Part shown: piece by piece, positions 27,088 through 36,226 of the stretch
Layout of the letters: every line of letters starts with the position of its first letter
How positions within the stretch are numbered: the stretch's first letter is position 1
Assembly (NCBI RefSeq): GCF_007856155.1
Contig: NZ_CP042266.1
Location: 1,240,001 to 1,304,000 of the forward strand
Origin: Streptomyces qinzhouensis
GTDB lineage: Bacteria; Actinomycetota; Actinomycetes; Streptomycetales; Streptomycetaceae
Direction: 5' to 3'
DNA length: 64,000 nt
Program-made: the position numbers and the translations under genes
The notes under the pieces: generated by a model
What the model saw: the letters and a program-made list of their open reading frames with translations, nothing else
The model's database searches: none
What the model was told of the DNA's origin: nothing

Positions 27088-27310
27088 GTCCGCCAGGGTA
27101 GGCGCCCGGCGCGGAGTGCGGGCGAGCCTGTGGACAACCGTCGGGACCGGCTCCCCGACGCCCCGGCCGACCTCCCCGAACAGACGTTCACCGGTCGTGG
27201 CGTTCGTATCCGCGGGGGTCGCGCCGCCTCGACGGGCGGGCCGCGCCGGGCCGGCGGCGAGGCGGCGCGACCCCCGGGAGGGTGGCACGGAGTGGCGGCC
27301 CCGGGGGTGC

Positions 27311-28096
27311 TCAGAACGCGGCGGCGGCGGTCGCGGGCCCGTCGAGGGCGCCGCGGCGCTCCGGCATCCTCAGCCGGACCATACGGCGCCAGCCGCCGAG
27401 CCGTTCGTAGAGGTACAGCGCGTGGACCCCGGCGGTCAGTACCGCCGCCTTCGCCCGCGACCAGCCCAGCAGCGCGCCCATGCGGTCCATGACGGCGAGG
27501 CTGACGTCCCGGTAGATCCTGATTTCGGCGAGAGCGCACGAGCGCAGGATCCGGCGGATCGCCGGGCCGTGTCCGGCGGCGGTGAGCCGCAGCAGTTCCT
27601 CGTGGCAGTAGGCGAGGTGGTTGCCTTCGTCGTGGGAGATCATCCTGATGGCCTTGCCGACCTCGGGATGGTCGCCGAAGTACTTGACCAGCATGATCAT
27701 CTGGTCGGCGGCGCGCTGCTCGGTGACGCGGCTGTGGGAGAGGTAGACGACGATGTCCTGCTCGGTGAGGGTTTCGTCGCGGCCGAGTTTCTCGTGGGCG
27801 AGGCCGATGCCCCGGCGTTCGAGGAGCATCGTGTAGTCGGCCTCGGGCGGTACGGCGACGGGGCCGAGCCCGCGCTTCCTCAGCAGTGCGTTGAAGATCC
27901 TGCCGTGCTTGTCCTCGTCGGCGCCGTGCCGGGTGATCCTGGGGGCGAGGTCGCGCAGACCTGAGGGTACGAGGGCGGCGATGCGGGCGTTCTCCCAGCC
28001 ACCCTGGGCCTCACCGCTCGCGGCGATGGAGCAGAAGAGCTGGTAGGAGTCGTCGTTGTCGATGATTTCCTGGAACAGACTTCGGGCCGAGAGCAT
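27311..28096 (-). CDS. Ferritin-like domain protein
   Basis: This is a 261-residue helical protein with ferritin-type carboxylate/histidine motifs: ADEDKHGRIFN near 56-66 and SHDEGNHLAYCHEEL near 146-160. These could hold a di-iron centre. A further helical C-terminus of about 80 residues follows. The ATG at 28096 has a perfect AGGAGGT six bases upstream. Function is unknown; related actinobacterial proteins are annotated only by fold. A single-gene unit is likely. Confidence 0.85.
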   Translation of the reverse strand: MLSARSLFQEIIDNDDSYQLFCSIAASGEAQGGWENARIAALVPSGLRDLAPRITRHGADEDKHGRIFNALLRKRGLGPVAVPPEADYTMLLERRGIGLAHEKLGRDETLTEQDIVVYLSHSRVTEQRAADQMIMLVKYFGDHPEVGKAIRMISHDEGNHLAYCHEELLRLTAAGHGPAIRRILRSCALAEIRIYRDVSLAVMDRMGALLGWSRAKAAVLTAGVHALYLYERLGGWRRMVRLRMPERRGALDGPATAAAAF

Positions 28097-28326
28097 GGCT
28101 GCACCTCCTGAAGGCATCCGCAAAGAACGAGTCAAATGCGGAGGGGCACAGGTGGCAACAGCTCGGACGGACAACTGCGCCGAACGGACCACGGCGCTGC
28201 TCCGGGCCGGTGTCGGTGAGACGGGCGGGGTGCGTGGGCCGAGAGGGCTCGACGGCCGCGGCGGGGAGATCCTGCCCCGCCGCGGCCGTGGGAGGAGGCG
28301 CCGCCCTTGTGTTGTGAAGAACGTGC

Positions 28327-29376
28327 TCAGGCCAGTCCGGCGCGCTCCAGGGCCTCGGTGCCCGCGCGCAGGGCGGCGAGGCGTTCGTCGAGGGTGAATC
28401 CCGCCGGGGCGAGGGTCAGGGTGGTGACTCCGGCCTCCGCGTAGGCGCGCATCCCGTCGGCTATCCGCTCGACGGAGCCGAGGAGGGTGGTGGAGTCGAT
28501 CAGCTCATGCGGTACGGCCGCGGCCGCACCGTCCTTGTCGCCGTCGAGGTACCGGTCCTGGATCTCGGCGGCCTCCTTCTCGTACCCCATGCGGCGGGCG
28601 AGCTGGTTGTAGAAGTTCTGCTTGCGGCTGCCCATACCGCCGACGTACAGGGCGGTGTAGGGGCGGAAGACATCGGCGAGCGCGGTGACGTCGTCGCCGA
28701 GGGCGAGCGGCACGGTCGGGCAGACGTCGAAGCCCTCCATGGTCTTCCCGGCCTTCTCACGGCCCGCGCGCAGCGGCCGGATCGCGGTCTCCTCCAGATG
28801 CTCGGCGGACGGGAAGATCAGCAGGGCGCCGTCGGCGATCTCACCGGTCTGTTCGAGGTTCTTGGGACCGATGGCGGCGATGTAGAGGGGAATGTGCTCG
28901 CGCTGGGGGTGGACGGTGAGCTTGATGGGCTTGCCGGGGCCGCCGGGGAGCGGGAGGGTCCAGTGCTCGCCGTCGTGGGTCAGCCGCTGACGGGTCATCG
29001 CCTTGCGGACGATCTCGACGTACTCCCGGGTGCGGGAGAGCGGCTTGTCGAACTTCACTCCATACCAGCCCTCCGAGACCTGGGGGCCGGAAACCCCGAG
29101 GCCGAGGCGGAAACGTCCGCCGGAGAGGGAGTCGAGGGTGGCGGCGGTCATGGCCGTCATGGCGGGCTGACGGGCCGGGATCTGCATGATGGCCGAGCCG
29201 ATGTCGATCCGCTCGGTCTGCGCCGCGACCCAGCTCAGTACGGTCGGCGCGTCGGAGCCGTAGGCCTCGGCCGCCCAGCAGACGTCGTAGCCGAGGCGAT
29301 CGGCCTCCCGGGCGACGGCCAGATTGTCGCCGTCCATTCCGGCGCCCCAGTAGCCGAGATTGATGCCGAGCCGCAT
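28327..29376 (-). CDS. LLM-class F420-dependent oxidoreductase
   Basis: This is a luciferase-like flavin/F420 enzyme of 349 residues with a TIM-barrel fold. Family features are LGINLGYWG at the N-terminus, the non-prolyl cis-peptide region SAIMQIPARQPAMTA near 62-76, and the GRFRLGLGVSGPQV segment near 87-100. This group normally uses coenzyme F420 rather than FMN. The ATG at 29376 has GGGGAG five bases upstream. The substrate is unknown. It is divergent from the aldo/keto reductase. Confidence 0.9.
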   Translation of the reverse strand: MRLGINLGYWGAGMDGDNLAVAREADRLGYDVCWAAEAYGSDAPTVLSWVAAQTERIDIGSAIMQIPARQPAMTAMTAATLDSLSGGRFRLGLGVSGPQVSEGWYGVKFDKPLSRTREYVEIVRKAMTRQRLTHDGEHWTLPLPGGPGKPIKLTVHPQREHIPLYIAAIGPKNLEQTGEIADGALLIFPSAEHLEETAIRPLRAGREKAGKTMEGFDVCPTVPLALGDDVTALADVFRPYTALYVGGMGSRKQNFYNQLARRMGYEKEAAEIQDRYLDGDKDGAAAAVPHELIDSTTLLGSVERIADGMRAYAEAGVTTLTLAPAGFTLDERLAALRAGTEALERAGLA

Positions 29377-29541
29377 ACCCACTCCCCTTACCAATCAGTA
29401 ACATCCCTGTGGCGGGGACTCTAGCGCGCCCGGACCGGATTCGTCAGGGGTGTCTTCGCCGTCCCGGGCGGCGGCCGGGCCGGTTTCCGGTTGTCCACAG
29501 GCCCTCTCGGTGTCGTCCCCCGGCCAGTACTCTCAGCCCTC

Positions 29542-30525
29542 ATGGAGCAGAGGCATCTCGGCAGCACCGGCCTGCGCGTGTCCCGGATCGGGCTCGGCAC
29601 CCTGACCTGGGGCCGGGACACCGATGAGCACGACGCGGCCGACCAACTGAAGGCCTTCTGGGAGGCGGGCGGGACGCTCGTCGACACCGCCGATGTGTAC
29701 GGGGGCGGGGATGCCGAGTATCTGCTGGGGCAGCTCGTGGAGCGGCTGGTGCCCCGGCGCGATCTGGTCATAGCGACCAAGGCCGGCAGCGTGCCCGACC
29801 CCGACCGCCGCTTCGACGGCTCACGGGGACATCTGCTCGCCGCGCTCGACGACTCCCTTCAGCGTCTGGGCACCGACCATGTCGACCTCTGGCAGGTCCA
29901 CGCCTTCGACCCGCTGACTCCGCTGGAGGAGACCCTCCAGGCCGTGGACACCGCCGTCACCAGCGGCCGTGCCCGGTACGCGGGCGTGTCGAACTTCTGC
30001 GGCTGGCAGCTCGCCAAAGCCGCGACCTGGCAGCTCGCCGCGCCCGGGGCGCGTACCCGGATCGCCAGTACCCAGATGGAGTACTCCCTGCTCCAGCGGG
30101 GTGTCGAGCGCGAGGTGCTGCCGGCCGCGCTGGATCTGGGCGTCGGTCTGCTGCCGTCCTCACCGCTCGGGCGCGGGGTGCTCACCGGCAAGTACCGCGG
30201 CGGGGTCCCGGCGGACTCACGAGGCGCGTCGGACCGGCTCGGTGCCTTCGTCGAGCCGTATCTGGACGAGACGGCCGACCGCATCGTCGACGCGGTGACC
30301 ACCGCCGCGGACGGCCTCGCCGTGACACCGCTCCAGGTGGCGCTGGCCTGGGTCCGGGACCGCCCGGGAGTGGTGGCCCCGGTGGTCGGCGCGCGCAACG
30401 CCCAGCAGCTCACGGCCGCGTTGTCGGTGGAGGCGCTTAGTCTTCCTGACGAGATCCGCCGGGCGCTCGACGATGTGTCGGCTCCCGTGCACCACTATCC
30501 CGACCAGGACTGGAGCACGCTGTGA
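29542..30525 (+). CDS. Aldo/keto reductase
   Basis: This is a 327-residue NADPH-dependent (alpha/beta)8 oxidoreductase. The catalytic tetrad is visible: Asp in DTADVYGGG (with Tyr) near 52-57, Lys in ATKAGS near 79, and His in WQVHAFDPL near 119. The cofactor region is near the C-terminus (VVAPVVGARNAQQL). The ATG at 29542 matches the family start MEQRHLGSTGLRVS. Its stop overlaps the next start by four bases (GTGA), indicating translational coupling with the RecD2-like gene. The physiological substrate is unknown. Confidence 0.93.
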   Translation: MEQRHLGSTGLRVSRIGLGTLTWGRDTDEHDAADQLKAFWEAGGTLVDTADVYGGGDAEYLLGQLVERLVPRRDLVIATKAGSVPDPDRRFDGSRGHLLAALDDSLQRLGTDHVDLWQVHAFDPLTPLEETLQAVDTAVTSGRARYAGVSNFCGWQLAKAATWQLAAPGARTRIASTQMEYSLLQRGVEREVLPAALDLGVGLLPSSPLGRGVLTGKYRGGVPADSRGASDRLGAFVEPYLDETADRIVDAVTTAADGLAVTPLQVALAWVRDRPGVVAPVVGARNAQQLTAALSVEALSLPDEIRRALDDVSAPVHHYPDQDWSTL

Positions 30526-32936
30526 CCGCGCCTTCCCGGGGGCCGCACCCCGAACCCCCGGCCGAAGCCGAGGGCGCCGAGCCCGAGGCCACCGCCGACC
30601 ACCCCGCCGCCGGACCCGCGGCGCCCGGGGAGACTCCGGCGACGGCCGGGGACACCCCCCGTGAGGCGGAGGCCGAGGCGGAGACGGCGGCGGACGGCGT
30701 CCGCGAAGACCCGGCACCCGAGGCCGCCGGCCCGGCCGGGGAGACGGCCGGGGACGCCTCCCCCGACAGCGCGCCGGAGACTTCGGACCGCGCGGAGGAC
30801 CCGGCCGGCTCCGGCTCCTCGACGGGACCCGGCGGAGCGCCGGAAGGAGCCGCTCCGGCCGTCGGTGACGGTGCGGCGGAGCAGGGTGCGGCGGAGCAAG
30901 AGGCCGGACGCCTGTCGGAGGCGCAGGCGGAGCTGGCCGCGCAGCGGGAGCTGCGGGCCAGGATCGCGCAGCGCAAGGCCGAGCGGTCCGGACCGGTGGC
31001 CGCTGGTGAGGGGCTGAGCGGCTCGGCGGCCGAGCTGCTCGCCGCCGTCCGGGCCGTGGAGCGCGGCGAGAAGTCCGGCGGCGCGTTCTATCCGCCGACG
31101 GCTTCGGCGCCCCGTCCCGCCGAGCCCGCGCCGCCCCGGATCACCGGGCCCCGCCCTGCTCCGGAGGCCGCGACAGCCGGGCCGGCCGTCGCGCCCGAGG
31201 CCGTGGCCGCCGTCCGGGCCGTGCTCGCCCGGGGACGTGCGCCCGAGGAGTCGGCCCCCGCGGTGGCGGAGGCGCTCGGGGAGCGGGCCGACGCCGTCCT
31301 GCGGGAGGACCCGTGGCGGCTCCTCTCGGTGCCCGGGATCCGCCCCGAGCAGGCCGACTCCTTCGCCCAGGCCCTGCTGGCGGGCGATTGCGGGCCCGGG
31401 GACCCCCGGCGCGTCGCCGCCCTGATCGTCCGGGAGCTGGAGCGGGCGGCCCTGCGGGGAGACACCGCGGTGCCGTCGTCCGTGATCCTGGCCGAGCTGG
31501 CCGGGCGTGCGGTGCCGGACCCGGAGGAGGCCCTGGGGCAGGCGGTCGCCGACGGCGTGGTGCTGGCCTTCGCCACCGGTCCCGCCGAACCCGCGCAGGC
31601 CACCGAGAACACCAAGGACACCGAAGACACCGAAGACACGGTGGCCGAGGACGGGGCGGAGCACCCCGGCAGTGACGAGGAGGCTCTCCCGGGGCCCGTG
31701 CTGCTGGCCCTCGACCGGTACGCCCTCGCCGAGGAGAGCCTCGCCGACGGTCTCGCCAGACTGGCCAGGAGCGGGCCGGACGCCCGCTGGGAGTCGGTGG
31801 CGGAGCCCACGGAGCTGACCCGCGCCCTCGCCGTCCACGGTCTGGTCGTCCACACGGGAGGCGAGGCCGCCCGTGCCGAGCCCGCCGGGCTTGCCGGGGC
31901 CGCCCGGTCGCTCGGACTGACGGCGGTCGTCGCCGTCCACAGCGAGCAGGCGGCCCGCGCCCTCGACCCGGCCGCGGTCACGGTCGCTTCGCTGCTCGCC
32001 GGGACGGCCGGGCCGGGCCGGGACGAGGACGGCGCCTGGGCGCTCGACCTGCTGGTCGTCCTCGACGCGCCCAAACTGGGCGTGGAGGCGGCGGCGGTGC
32101 TCGTCGAGTCCCTGCCCGACGGCGCCCGGCTGGTGCTCGGCGGGGATCCGGGGCAGTTGGGCCCGGCGGGCGCCGGCGATGTCTTCGCCGATCTGCTGGC
32201 CTCGGGAACCTGCCCGCGGATCGCCTCCCGGGTCCCGGACCCCGGCCCGATCGGCGAACTGGTCTCCGGTATCGGCGTCGGCGAGCTGAACGAGGTCGCG
32301 GCCCCGGGCAAGGAGGTCGTGATCGTCCCGGTGCGGGACGCGGGCGAGGCCGTCCACCGCGCGGTCCAGCTCGTCGCCGATTCGATCCCCCGGGCGATCG
32401 GTGTCCCCGCCGACCGCACCCAGGTGATCACCGTCGCCCACGGCGGTTCCGCGGGCACCCGCGCGCTCAATACGGCGCTGAAGGCCAGGCTGAACCCCGG
32501 CCCCGGCCGCTTCGGCGGTTACGACCCCGGTGACCGGGTCGCGTACACCCCCGCCCCGGGACGGACCCTGCCCGGCACCGTCGTCTCCGCGGACGCGGCG
32601 GGCCTCCGGCTCGACTGCGAGGGTACGGCGGTGACCGTGGCGAAGGACCGTATCGGCGCCACCCTGCGACACGGCTGGGCGCTGACGGCCCATCAGGCGG
32701 CGGCACTGCGCTGGCCGGCGGCGGTCGTGGTGCTCCCCGGCGACGCCGTGGACGCGCTGAGCCGCCCCTGGGTGTACACGGCGTTCGGCCGCGCCGAACG
32801 CCATCTGTCGGTGGTCCACGGCGCGGCGGCGGCGCTGCCCCGTGCCGTGACCACGATCCCCGGCGCCCCGCGTACGACCCGTCTGCGCACCCTCCTCACG
32901 GCCCTGCTCTCCCCCTCCGGCAGCCCGCGAGCCTGA
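30522..32936 (+). CDS. RecD2-like helix-hairpin-helix protein with degenerate helicase motifs
   Basis: This 804-residue protein has the layout of a RecD2-type SF1 helicase, but key motifs look inactive. Residues 1-170 are Ala/Glu/Pro-rich and probably disordered. Residues 225-345 form the helix-hairpin-helix domain (DPWRLLSVPGI near 261). At the Walker A position (LVVHTGGEAARAEPAG near 441) the GKT/S is missing. The DE box is LLVVLDAPKLG near 509. LVLGGDPGQLGPAGAG near 536 keeps the motif III look. Near 720 LTAHQAAALRW replaces the VHKSQG-type motif. The GTG start overlaps the reductase stop (GTGA). A DNA-binding or regulatory role without ATP hydrolysis is my inference. Confidence 0.82.
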   Translation: MTAPSRGPHPEPPAEAEGAEPEATADHPAAGPAAPGETPATAGDTPREAEAEAETAADGVREDPAPEAAGPAGETAGDASPDSAPETSDRAEDPAGSGSSTGPGGAPEGAAPAVGDGAAEQGAAEQEAGRLSEAQAELAAQRELRARIAQRKAERSGPVAAGEGLSGSAAELLAAVRAVERGEKSGGAFYPPTASAPRPAEPAPPRITGPRPAPEAATAGPAVAPEAVAAVRAVLARGRAPEESAPAVAEALGERADAVLREDPWRLLSVPGIRPEQADSFAQALLAGDCGPGDPRRVAALIVRELERAALRGDTAVPSSVILAELAGRAVPDPEEALGQAVADGVVLAFATGPAEPAQATENTKDTEDTEDTVAEDGAEHPGSDEEALPGPVLLALDRYALAEESLADGLARLARSGPDARWESVAEPTELTRALAVHGLVVHTGGEAARAEPAGLAGAARSLGLTAVVAVHSEQAARALDPAAVTVASLLAGTAGPGRDEDGAWALDLLVVLDAPKLGVEAAAVLVESLPDGARLVLGGDPGQLGPAGAGDVFADLLASGTCPRIASRVPDPGPIGELVSGIGVGELNEVAAPGKEVVIVPVRDAGEAVHRAVQLVADSIPRAIGVPADRTQVITVAHGGSAGTRALNTALKARLNPGPGRFGGYDPGDRVAYTPAPGRTLPGTVVSADAAGLRLDCEGTAVTVAKDRIGATLRHGWALTAHQAAALRWPAAVVVLPGDAVDALSRPWVYTAFGRAERHLSVVHGAAAALPRAVTTIPGAPRTTRLRTLLTALLSPSGSPRA

Positions 32937-32952
32937 CCCGGCCGGCGAGCGC

Positions 32953-32997
32953 CCCCGCCGGGCCCCGGGCCCCACCAACGCCCGGGGCCCGGCGGGG
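32953..32997 (+). terminator. Perfect 18-bp hairpin
   Basis: Bases 32953-32970 pair perfectly with 32980-32997 around a nine-base loop, 17 bases after the RecD2-like stop. It probably terminates the reductase/RecD2-like unit. Confidence 0.85.
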
Positions 32998-33139
32998 CGG
33001 GGCCCGGATAATCCGGCGGCCCGATGATCACGCGGCGTTAGGCTGGGCGCATGCTGTGACGCCTGCCCGGAATCCGGGCACCACCATCGGCTCCTTCGTA
33101 CGCCACCGGCATCCGCTGTCCACGAAGGAGTGACGTTCC

Positions 33140-34066
33140 ATGACCGCACCGAAACCGATCGACGTTCCCGACGCGTTCGCCGCGTCGTACAGCACCCAGG
33201 GCGCCCGGGCGCGCGCCTGGCTCGCCGATCTGCCGAGGCTCGGCGGGCAGCTGCTGGCCCGCTGGGAACTGCGGCTCGACGGCCCGGCGGAGTGGGGCAT
33301 GGCCTCGCTCGTCCTGCCCGTACGCCGGGCCGGCGGCGAGCCCGCCGTGCTCAAGCTCCAGGAGTCGCGCGAGGAGACCTCGGGGACGGCCGACGGGCTG
33401 CGCGCCTGGCGGGGCAACGGCATCGTACGGCTGCTCGAACACGACGAGACCAGCGCCGCCCAGATACTGGAGCGTCTGGACGCGTCCCGGCCGCTGTCCT
33501 CGGTGTCCGACGAGGAGACCGCCCTCGGGGTGCTCGCCGATCTTCTGGCCCGGCTCACCGCCGTACCCGCGCCCACCGGCCTGCGCGGGCTGTCGGAGAT
33601 CGCCGCCGCCATGGTGGACGAGGCTCCGGCGGCCGCGCCGGCGCTCCGCGACCCGGACGAGCGGAAACTGCTGGAGACCTGTGCCGCCGCGGTCGCCGAG
33701 CTGGCCGGCGAGGCCGGGAACCGGCTGCTCCACTGGGATCTGCATGCGGGCAATGTGCTCGCCGGGGAGCGTGAGCCCTGGCTGGCGATCGACCCGGAAC
33801 CACTGGCCGGCGACCCCGCGTTCGATCTGCTGCCCGCGATCGACGGCCGATGGGACGCGGTGGCGTCGTCGGGCGATATCGGCCGGGTCGTGCTCCGCCG
33901 CTTCGACCGCCTGTCCGAGGCCGTCGGCGCGGACCGCCGCCGGGCCGTCGGCTGGACGCTGGGCCGGGTGCTCCAGAACGGGCTGTGGGACATCGAGGAC
34001 GGCAAGGACGCCCTGGAGCCGACCCAGGTGGCCATCGCCCGAACCCTGCTGGCACACCGGAGGTAA
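33140..34066 (+). CDS. APH(6)/hydroxyurea-kinase-type phosphotransferase
   Basis: This is a 308-residue kinase-fold protein of the aminoglycoside O-phosphotransferase group that includes streptomycin 6-kinases and hydroxyurea phosphotransferases. The catalytic loop is LLHWDLHAGNVL near 194-205 (Asp and Asn), and the metal-binding segment is AIDPEPLAGDPAFDL near 215-229. The nucleotide lysine is in AVLKLQES near 71. The ATG at 33140 has GAAGGAGTGA upstream. An inverted repeat TGCCCGG-AAT-CCGGGCA (33064-33080) lies in its leader. Drug resistance cannot be assumed; many Streptomyces members act on unknown metabolites. Confidence 0.88.
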   Translation: MTAPKPIDVPDAFAASYSTQGARARAWLADLPRLGGQLLARWELRLDGPAEWGMASLVLPVRRAGGEPAVLKLQESREETSGTADGLRAWRGNGIVRLLEHDETSAAQILERLDASRPLSSVSDEETALGVLADLLARLTAVPAPTGLRGLSEIAAAMVDEAPAAAPALRDPDERKLLETCAAAVAELAGEAGNRLLHWDLHAGNVLAGEREPWLAIDPEPLAGDPAFDLLPAIDGRWDAVASSGDIGRVVLRRFDRLSEAVGADRRRAVGWTLGRVLQNGLWDIEDGKDALEPTQVAIARTLLAHRR

Positions 34067-34093
34067 GAGGCCCCTTCTCCGTACGGACCGACG

Positions 34094-34125
34094 GCCGGGC
34101 CCCTCTCCCAGGTGAGGGGCCCGGC
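34094..34125. terminator. Bidirectional hairpin
   Basis: Bases 34094-34105 pair with 34114-34125 (12 bp, eight-base loop) between the convergent stops of the APH-type gene and the next leftward gene. Confidence 0.85.
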
Positions 34126-34153
34126 TCCGTACCGGCGGCGCGCCGCCCGCCGG

Positions 34154-34804
34154 TCAGCGGCGCAGTTCGCCGAGTTCCTCGTCGAGGTCGTCCTCGTCGA
34201 AGACGGCGCTCACATCGAAACGGCAGATCACCCGCTGGGCGTCCGCGTCGAAGGGGGCGGCCAGCCACTCACCCGGTTCGGGGAGTTCGTCGCCGGCGGA
34301 GACCCAGAGCGTGGAGTCGCCCTCCTCCAGGCCGAACTCCTTGTGCCGGGTGGCGATCTCATCGGGCTCGTACTCCCCGAAGAGCACCCCCAGCGCCGTG
34401 TGCACGCTCGCCCCGGCGGGCCGTCCGGCTCCCGTACCGGCGTCGTCCACGGCCTCGATGTCGGCGATGCGCTGCGCCTGTGCGAGCAGCCGCTGCGGCT
34501 CGACCACCGCGTAGTCACGGCGGATCAGCACGGTGAGGGCGTTGGGTTCCTCGGGGCCCGCGTAGGGCGGCAGAGCGTCCTCGGCCCCCGGGATCTCGAA
34601 GGGCGTGACCTCGTCGTAACGGTCGTAGAGCCGTTCGTCGTACGCCTCGGCCGCCACTGCCAGAGCGTTGAACGCGTCGTAGACGGCCGGGTCGTCCTCT
34701 CCCGTGCGGTTCTCGACCGCCGCGAGGTGACGGTCCAGAGCGGCTTTGACCGCCTCTGCGGCGGCACGTACCTCGGCAGCGGTGGGCTGCGCAGCATCAG
34801 ACAT
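34154..34804 (-). CDS. Conserved unknown acidic protein
   Basis: I do not recognise a functional family. The product is 216 residues and acidic. The N-terminal 60 residues are helical and Ala/Glu-rich (AAAEAVKAALDRHL). The rest looks like an alpha/beta fold: VLIRRDYAVVEPQRLL near 95, VHTALGVLFGEYEPDEIATR near 135 in two pieces, and a C-terminal region with CRFDVSAVFDEDDLDE. No signal peptide, membrane segment or metal motif is visible. The ATG at 34804 is the likely start because upstream in-frame sequence runs into the divergent small gene. The 47 bases shared with that gene hold both promoters. Confidence 0.8.
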   Translation of the reverse strand: MSDAAQPTAAEVRAAAEAVKAALDRHLAAVENRTGEDDPAVYDAFNALAVAAEAYDERLYDRYDEVTPFEIPGAEDALPPYAGPEEPNALTVLIRRDYAVVEPQRLLAQAQRIADIEAVDDAGTGAGRPAGASVHTALGVLFGEYEPDEIATRHKEFGLEEGDSTLWVSAGDELPEPGEWLAAPFDADAQRVICRFDVSAVFDEDDLDEELGELRR

Positions 34805-34851
34805 AGTGCAGACGCTATCCGTACCGGGGCTGTGCCCGCACAATAGATGCG

Positions 34852-35040
34852 ATGCCGGAATACGAATTTGTCGACGTACACGTCCCCCGCGGGGTCTCCC
34901 GCAAGGAGGCCACACGTCTGCTCACCGACCATGCCGAGTACGGACACTGGGAGTTGGACCGACTGACACTGCACCGGGACGGCAGCCGGCGGGTAAGGCT
35001 GCGGCGGCGCATCATCCGCCAGCTCCGCGCCACCTGGTGA
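34852..35040 (+). CDS. DUF5703-type small basic protein
   Basis: This is a 62-residue basic protein conserved in streptomycetes. It starts MPEYEFVDVHVPRGV and has alternating charged residues, with an Arg-rich C-terminus (RRVRLRRRIIRQLR). This composition suggests nucleic-acid or membrane-surface binding, but nothing is established. The start ATG at 34852 lies 47 bases from the start of the divergent neighbour. Confidence 0.8.
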   Translation: MPEYEFVDVHVPRGVSRKEATRLLTDHAEYGHWELDRLTLHRDGSRRVRLRRRIIRQLRATW

Positions 35041-35259
35041 CCCCGCCCCGGTGACCGGAGCCCCGGGCGACCGGCCGGTGCCACGGGGCACCACCGGGTG
35101 ATCGGCGCGCTGTCCGCCGGTCGCCTCCGGGTGATCAGCGCGAAAGGGGCCCCGCCGCGGCGGGGCCCGCTCTGTGGTCCGGTACCCGGGGCGGCCCGTG
35201 AGCGCCGTCCGTGCGGCGCCGGGCAAGAGGCCCCGGCGGGTACGGGAACGGCTCGGCGG

Positions 35260-36072
35260 TCAGGCGGAGGCGCGTGACCGCCGGTAGAGGACCGCACCGG
35301 CCAGCAGCAGGCCCGCTCCGGCCGGGGCGATCAGGCCGAGGGATCCGGCGCCGGTGTGGGCGAGGATGTCGTCGTCCTGGGCGGGACGCTCGACGGAGCG
35401 GCTGACGGGCGCCGTCGGCTCGCGGTCGACGGGCTTGACGGCCGTCGGCGGCTCGACGGGCTGTACGGGCTTGACCGGGTGCTCCGGGGGCAGCGGCTGG
35501 GCGATCGAACTGTCGTTGACGCAGGTGTTGCCGAACGCGGGGTTCAGCAGGCTGATGATGTCGATGGTGTTGCCGCAGGCGTTGACCGGGACGTCGACGG
35601 GGGCCTGGATCGTGTTGCCGGAGCCGACGCCCGGGGAGTTGGCCGTACCGCCGCCCGCGTGGGCACCGCCGCCGGTGGTGATGGTGCCGCCGTTCGTTCC
35701 GCTGTTCGTTCCGGGGTTGGTTCCGGAGTTGGTTCCGGCGGGCGGATTGCCGGCGGGCACCCCCGTACCGGATCCGGGCCCGGCCGGGGCGTGGGCGGGC
35801 TTCGCCGGTCCGGCCTTGGCCGGGGACGAGGTGTTGGCGCAGTTGTTGCCGAACGCGGGGTTCAGCAGTCCGACCACGTCCACCGTGTTGCCGCAGGCGT
35901 TGACGGGAACGTTGACCGGGACCTGGACCGTGTTCCCGGAGCCGACACCCGGGGAGTTGACCGCCGCGCCGTGCGCTCCGGAGTCCGCTTGCGCGTACCC
36001 TCCGCCCAGAGCGAGTGCCCCGCCCGCCGCCGCGGCCATGGTGATCAGGCCCTTACGCGTCACCTGTCGCAT
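35260..36072 (-). CDS. Long chaplin with two chaplin domains and sortase signal
   Basis: Chaplins are secreted amyloid-forming proteins that coat aerial hyphae and spores. The product is 270 residues. A signal peptide (about 1-30, cleavage near AQADS) is followed by chaplin domain 1 (about 35-80) and chaplin domain 2 (about 145-190). Each has two cysteines (ACGNT and NNC/NTC) and the repeated NSPGVGSGNT start. The linker between them contains GTNSGTNPGTNSGTN. The C-terminus has a Pro/Val/Glu-rich wall spanner, then LAHTG, a hydrophobic helix and basic residues, the pattern of a class E sortase signal. This fits the ChpA-C group; by analogy with S. coelicolor, where chpC adjoins chpH, it is probably chpC. 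The next chaplin gene upstream is chpH. Confidence 0.94.
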   Translation of the reverse strand: MRQVTRKGLITMAAAAGGALALGGGYAQADSGAHGAAVNSPGVGSGNTVQVPVNVPVNACGNTVDVVGLLNPAFGNNCANTSSPAKAGPAKPAHAPAGPGSGTGVPAGNPPAGTNSGTNPGTNSGTNGGTITTGGGAHAGGGTANSPGVGSGNTIQAPVDVPVNACGNTIDIISLLNPAFGNTCVNDSSIAQPLPPEHPVKPVQPVEPPTAVKPVDREPTAPVSRSVERPAQDDDILAHTGAGSLGLIAPAGAGLLLAGAVLYRRSRASA

Positions 36073-36140
36073 AGGTGATTCCCTGCCTTCTTGGATCGTC
36101 AGGAATTCCTCCGGGCACGGGCGCCCGGGGCGGAAATGCC

Positions 36141-36180
36141 GGGCGGTCCCGGAGTGCGTGGATGCGCTCCGGGACCGCCC
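36141..36180 (-). terminator. Hairpin between chpH and the long chaplin gene
   Basis: Bases 36141-36154 pair perfectly with 36167-36180. A second inverted repeat (around 36190-36210) precedes it on the chpH side. They probably let the abundant chpH transcript end before the long chaplin gene. Confidence 0.75.
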
Positions 36181-36226
36181 GCTTTCATACCCGGGCCCTG
36201 GGGGCCCGGGGCATGTGATGCGGCAT

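Noticed and set aside
33051..33059. ATG CTG TGA mini-frame before the APH-type gene
   Set aside because: Two codons only. The nearby inverted repeat (33064-33080) is noted, but attenuation is not supported.
33140..34066. A streptomycin-resistance gene
   Set aside because: The family match is to APH(6)-type kinases in general. Nothing in the context (no aminoglycoside cluster) supports resistance.
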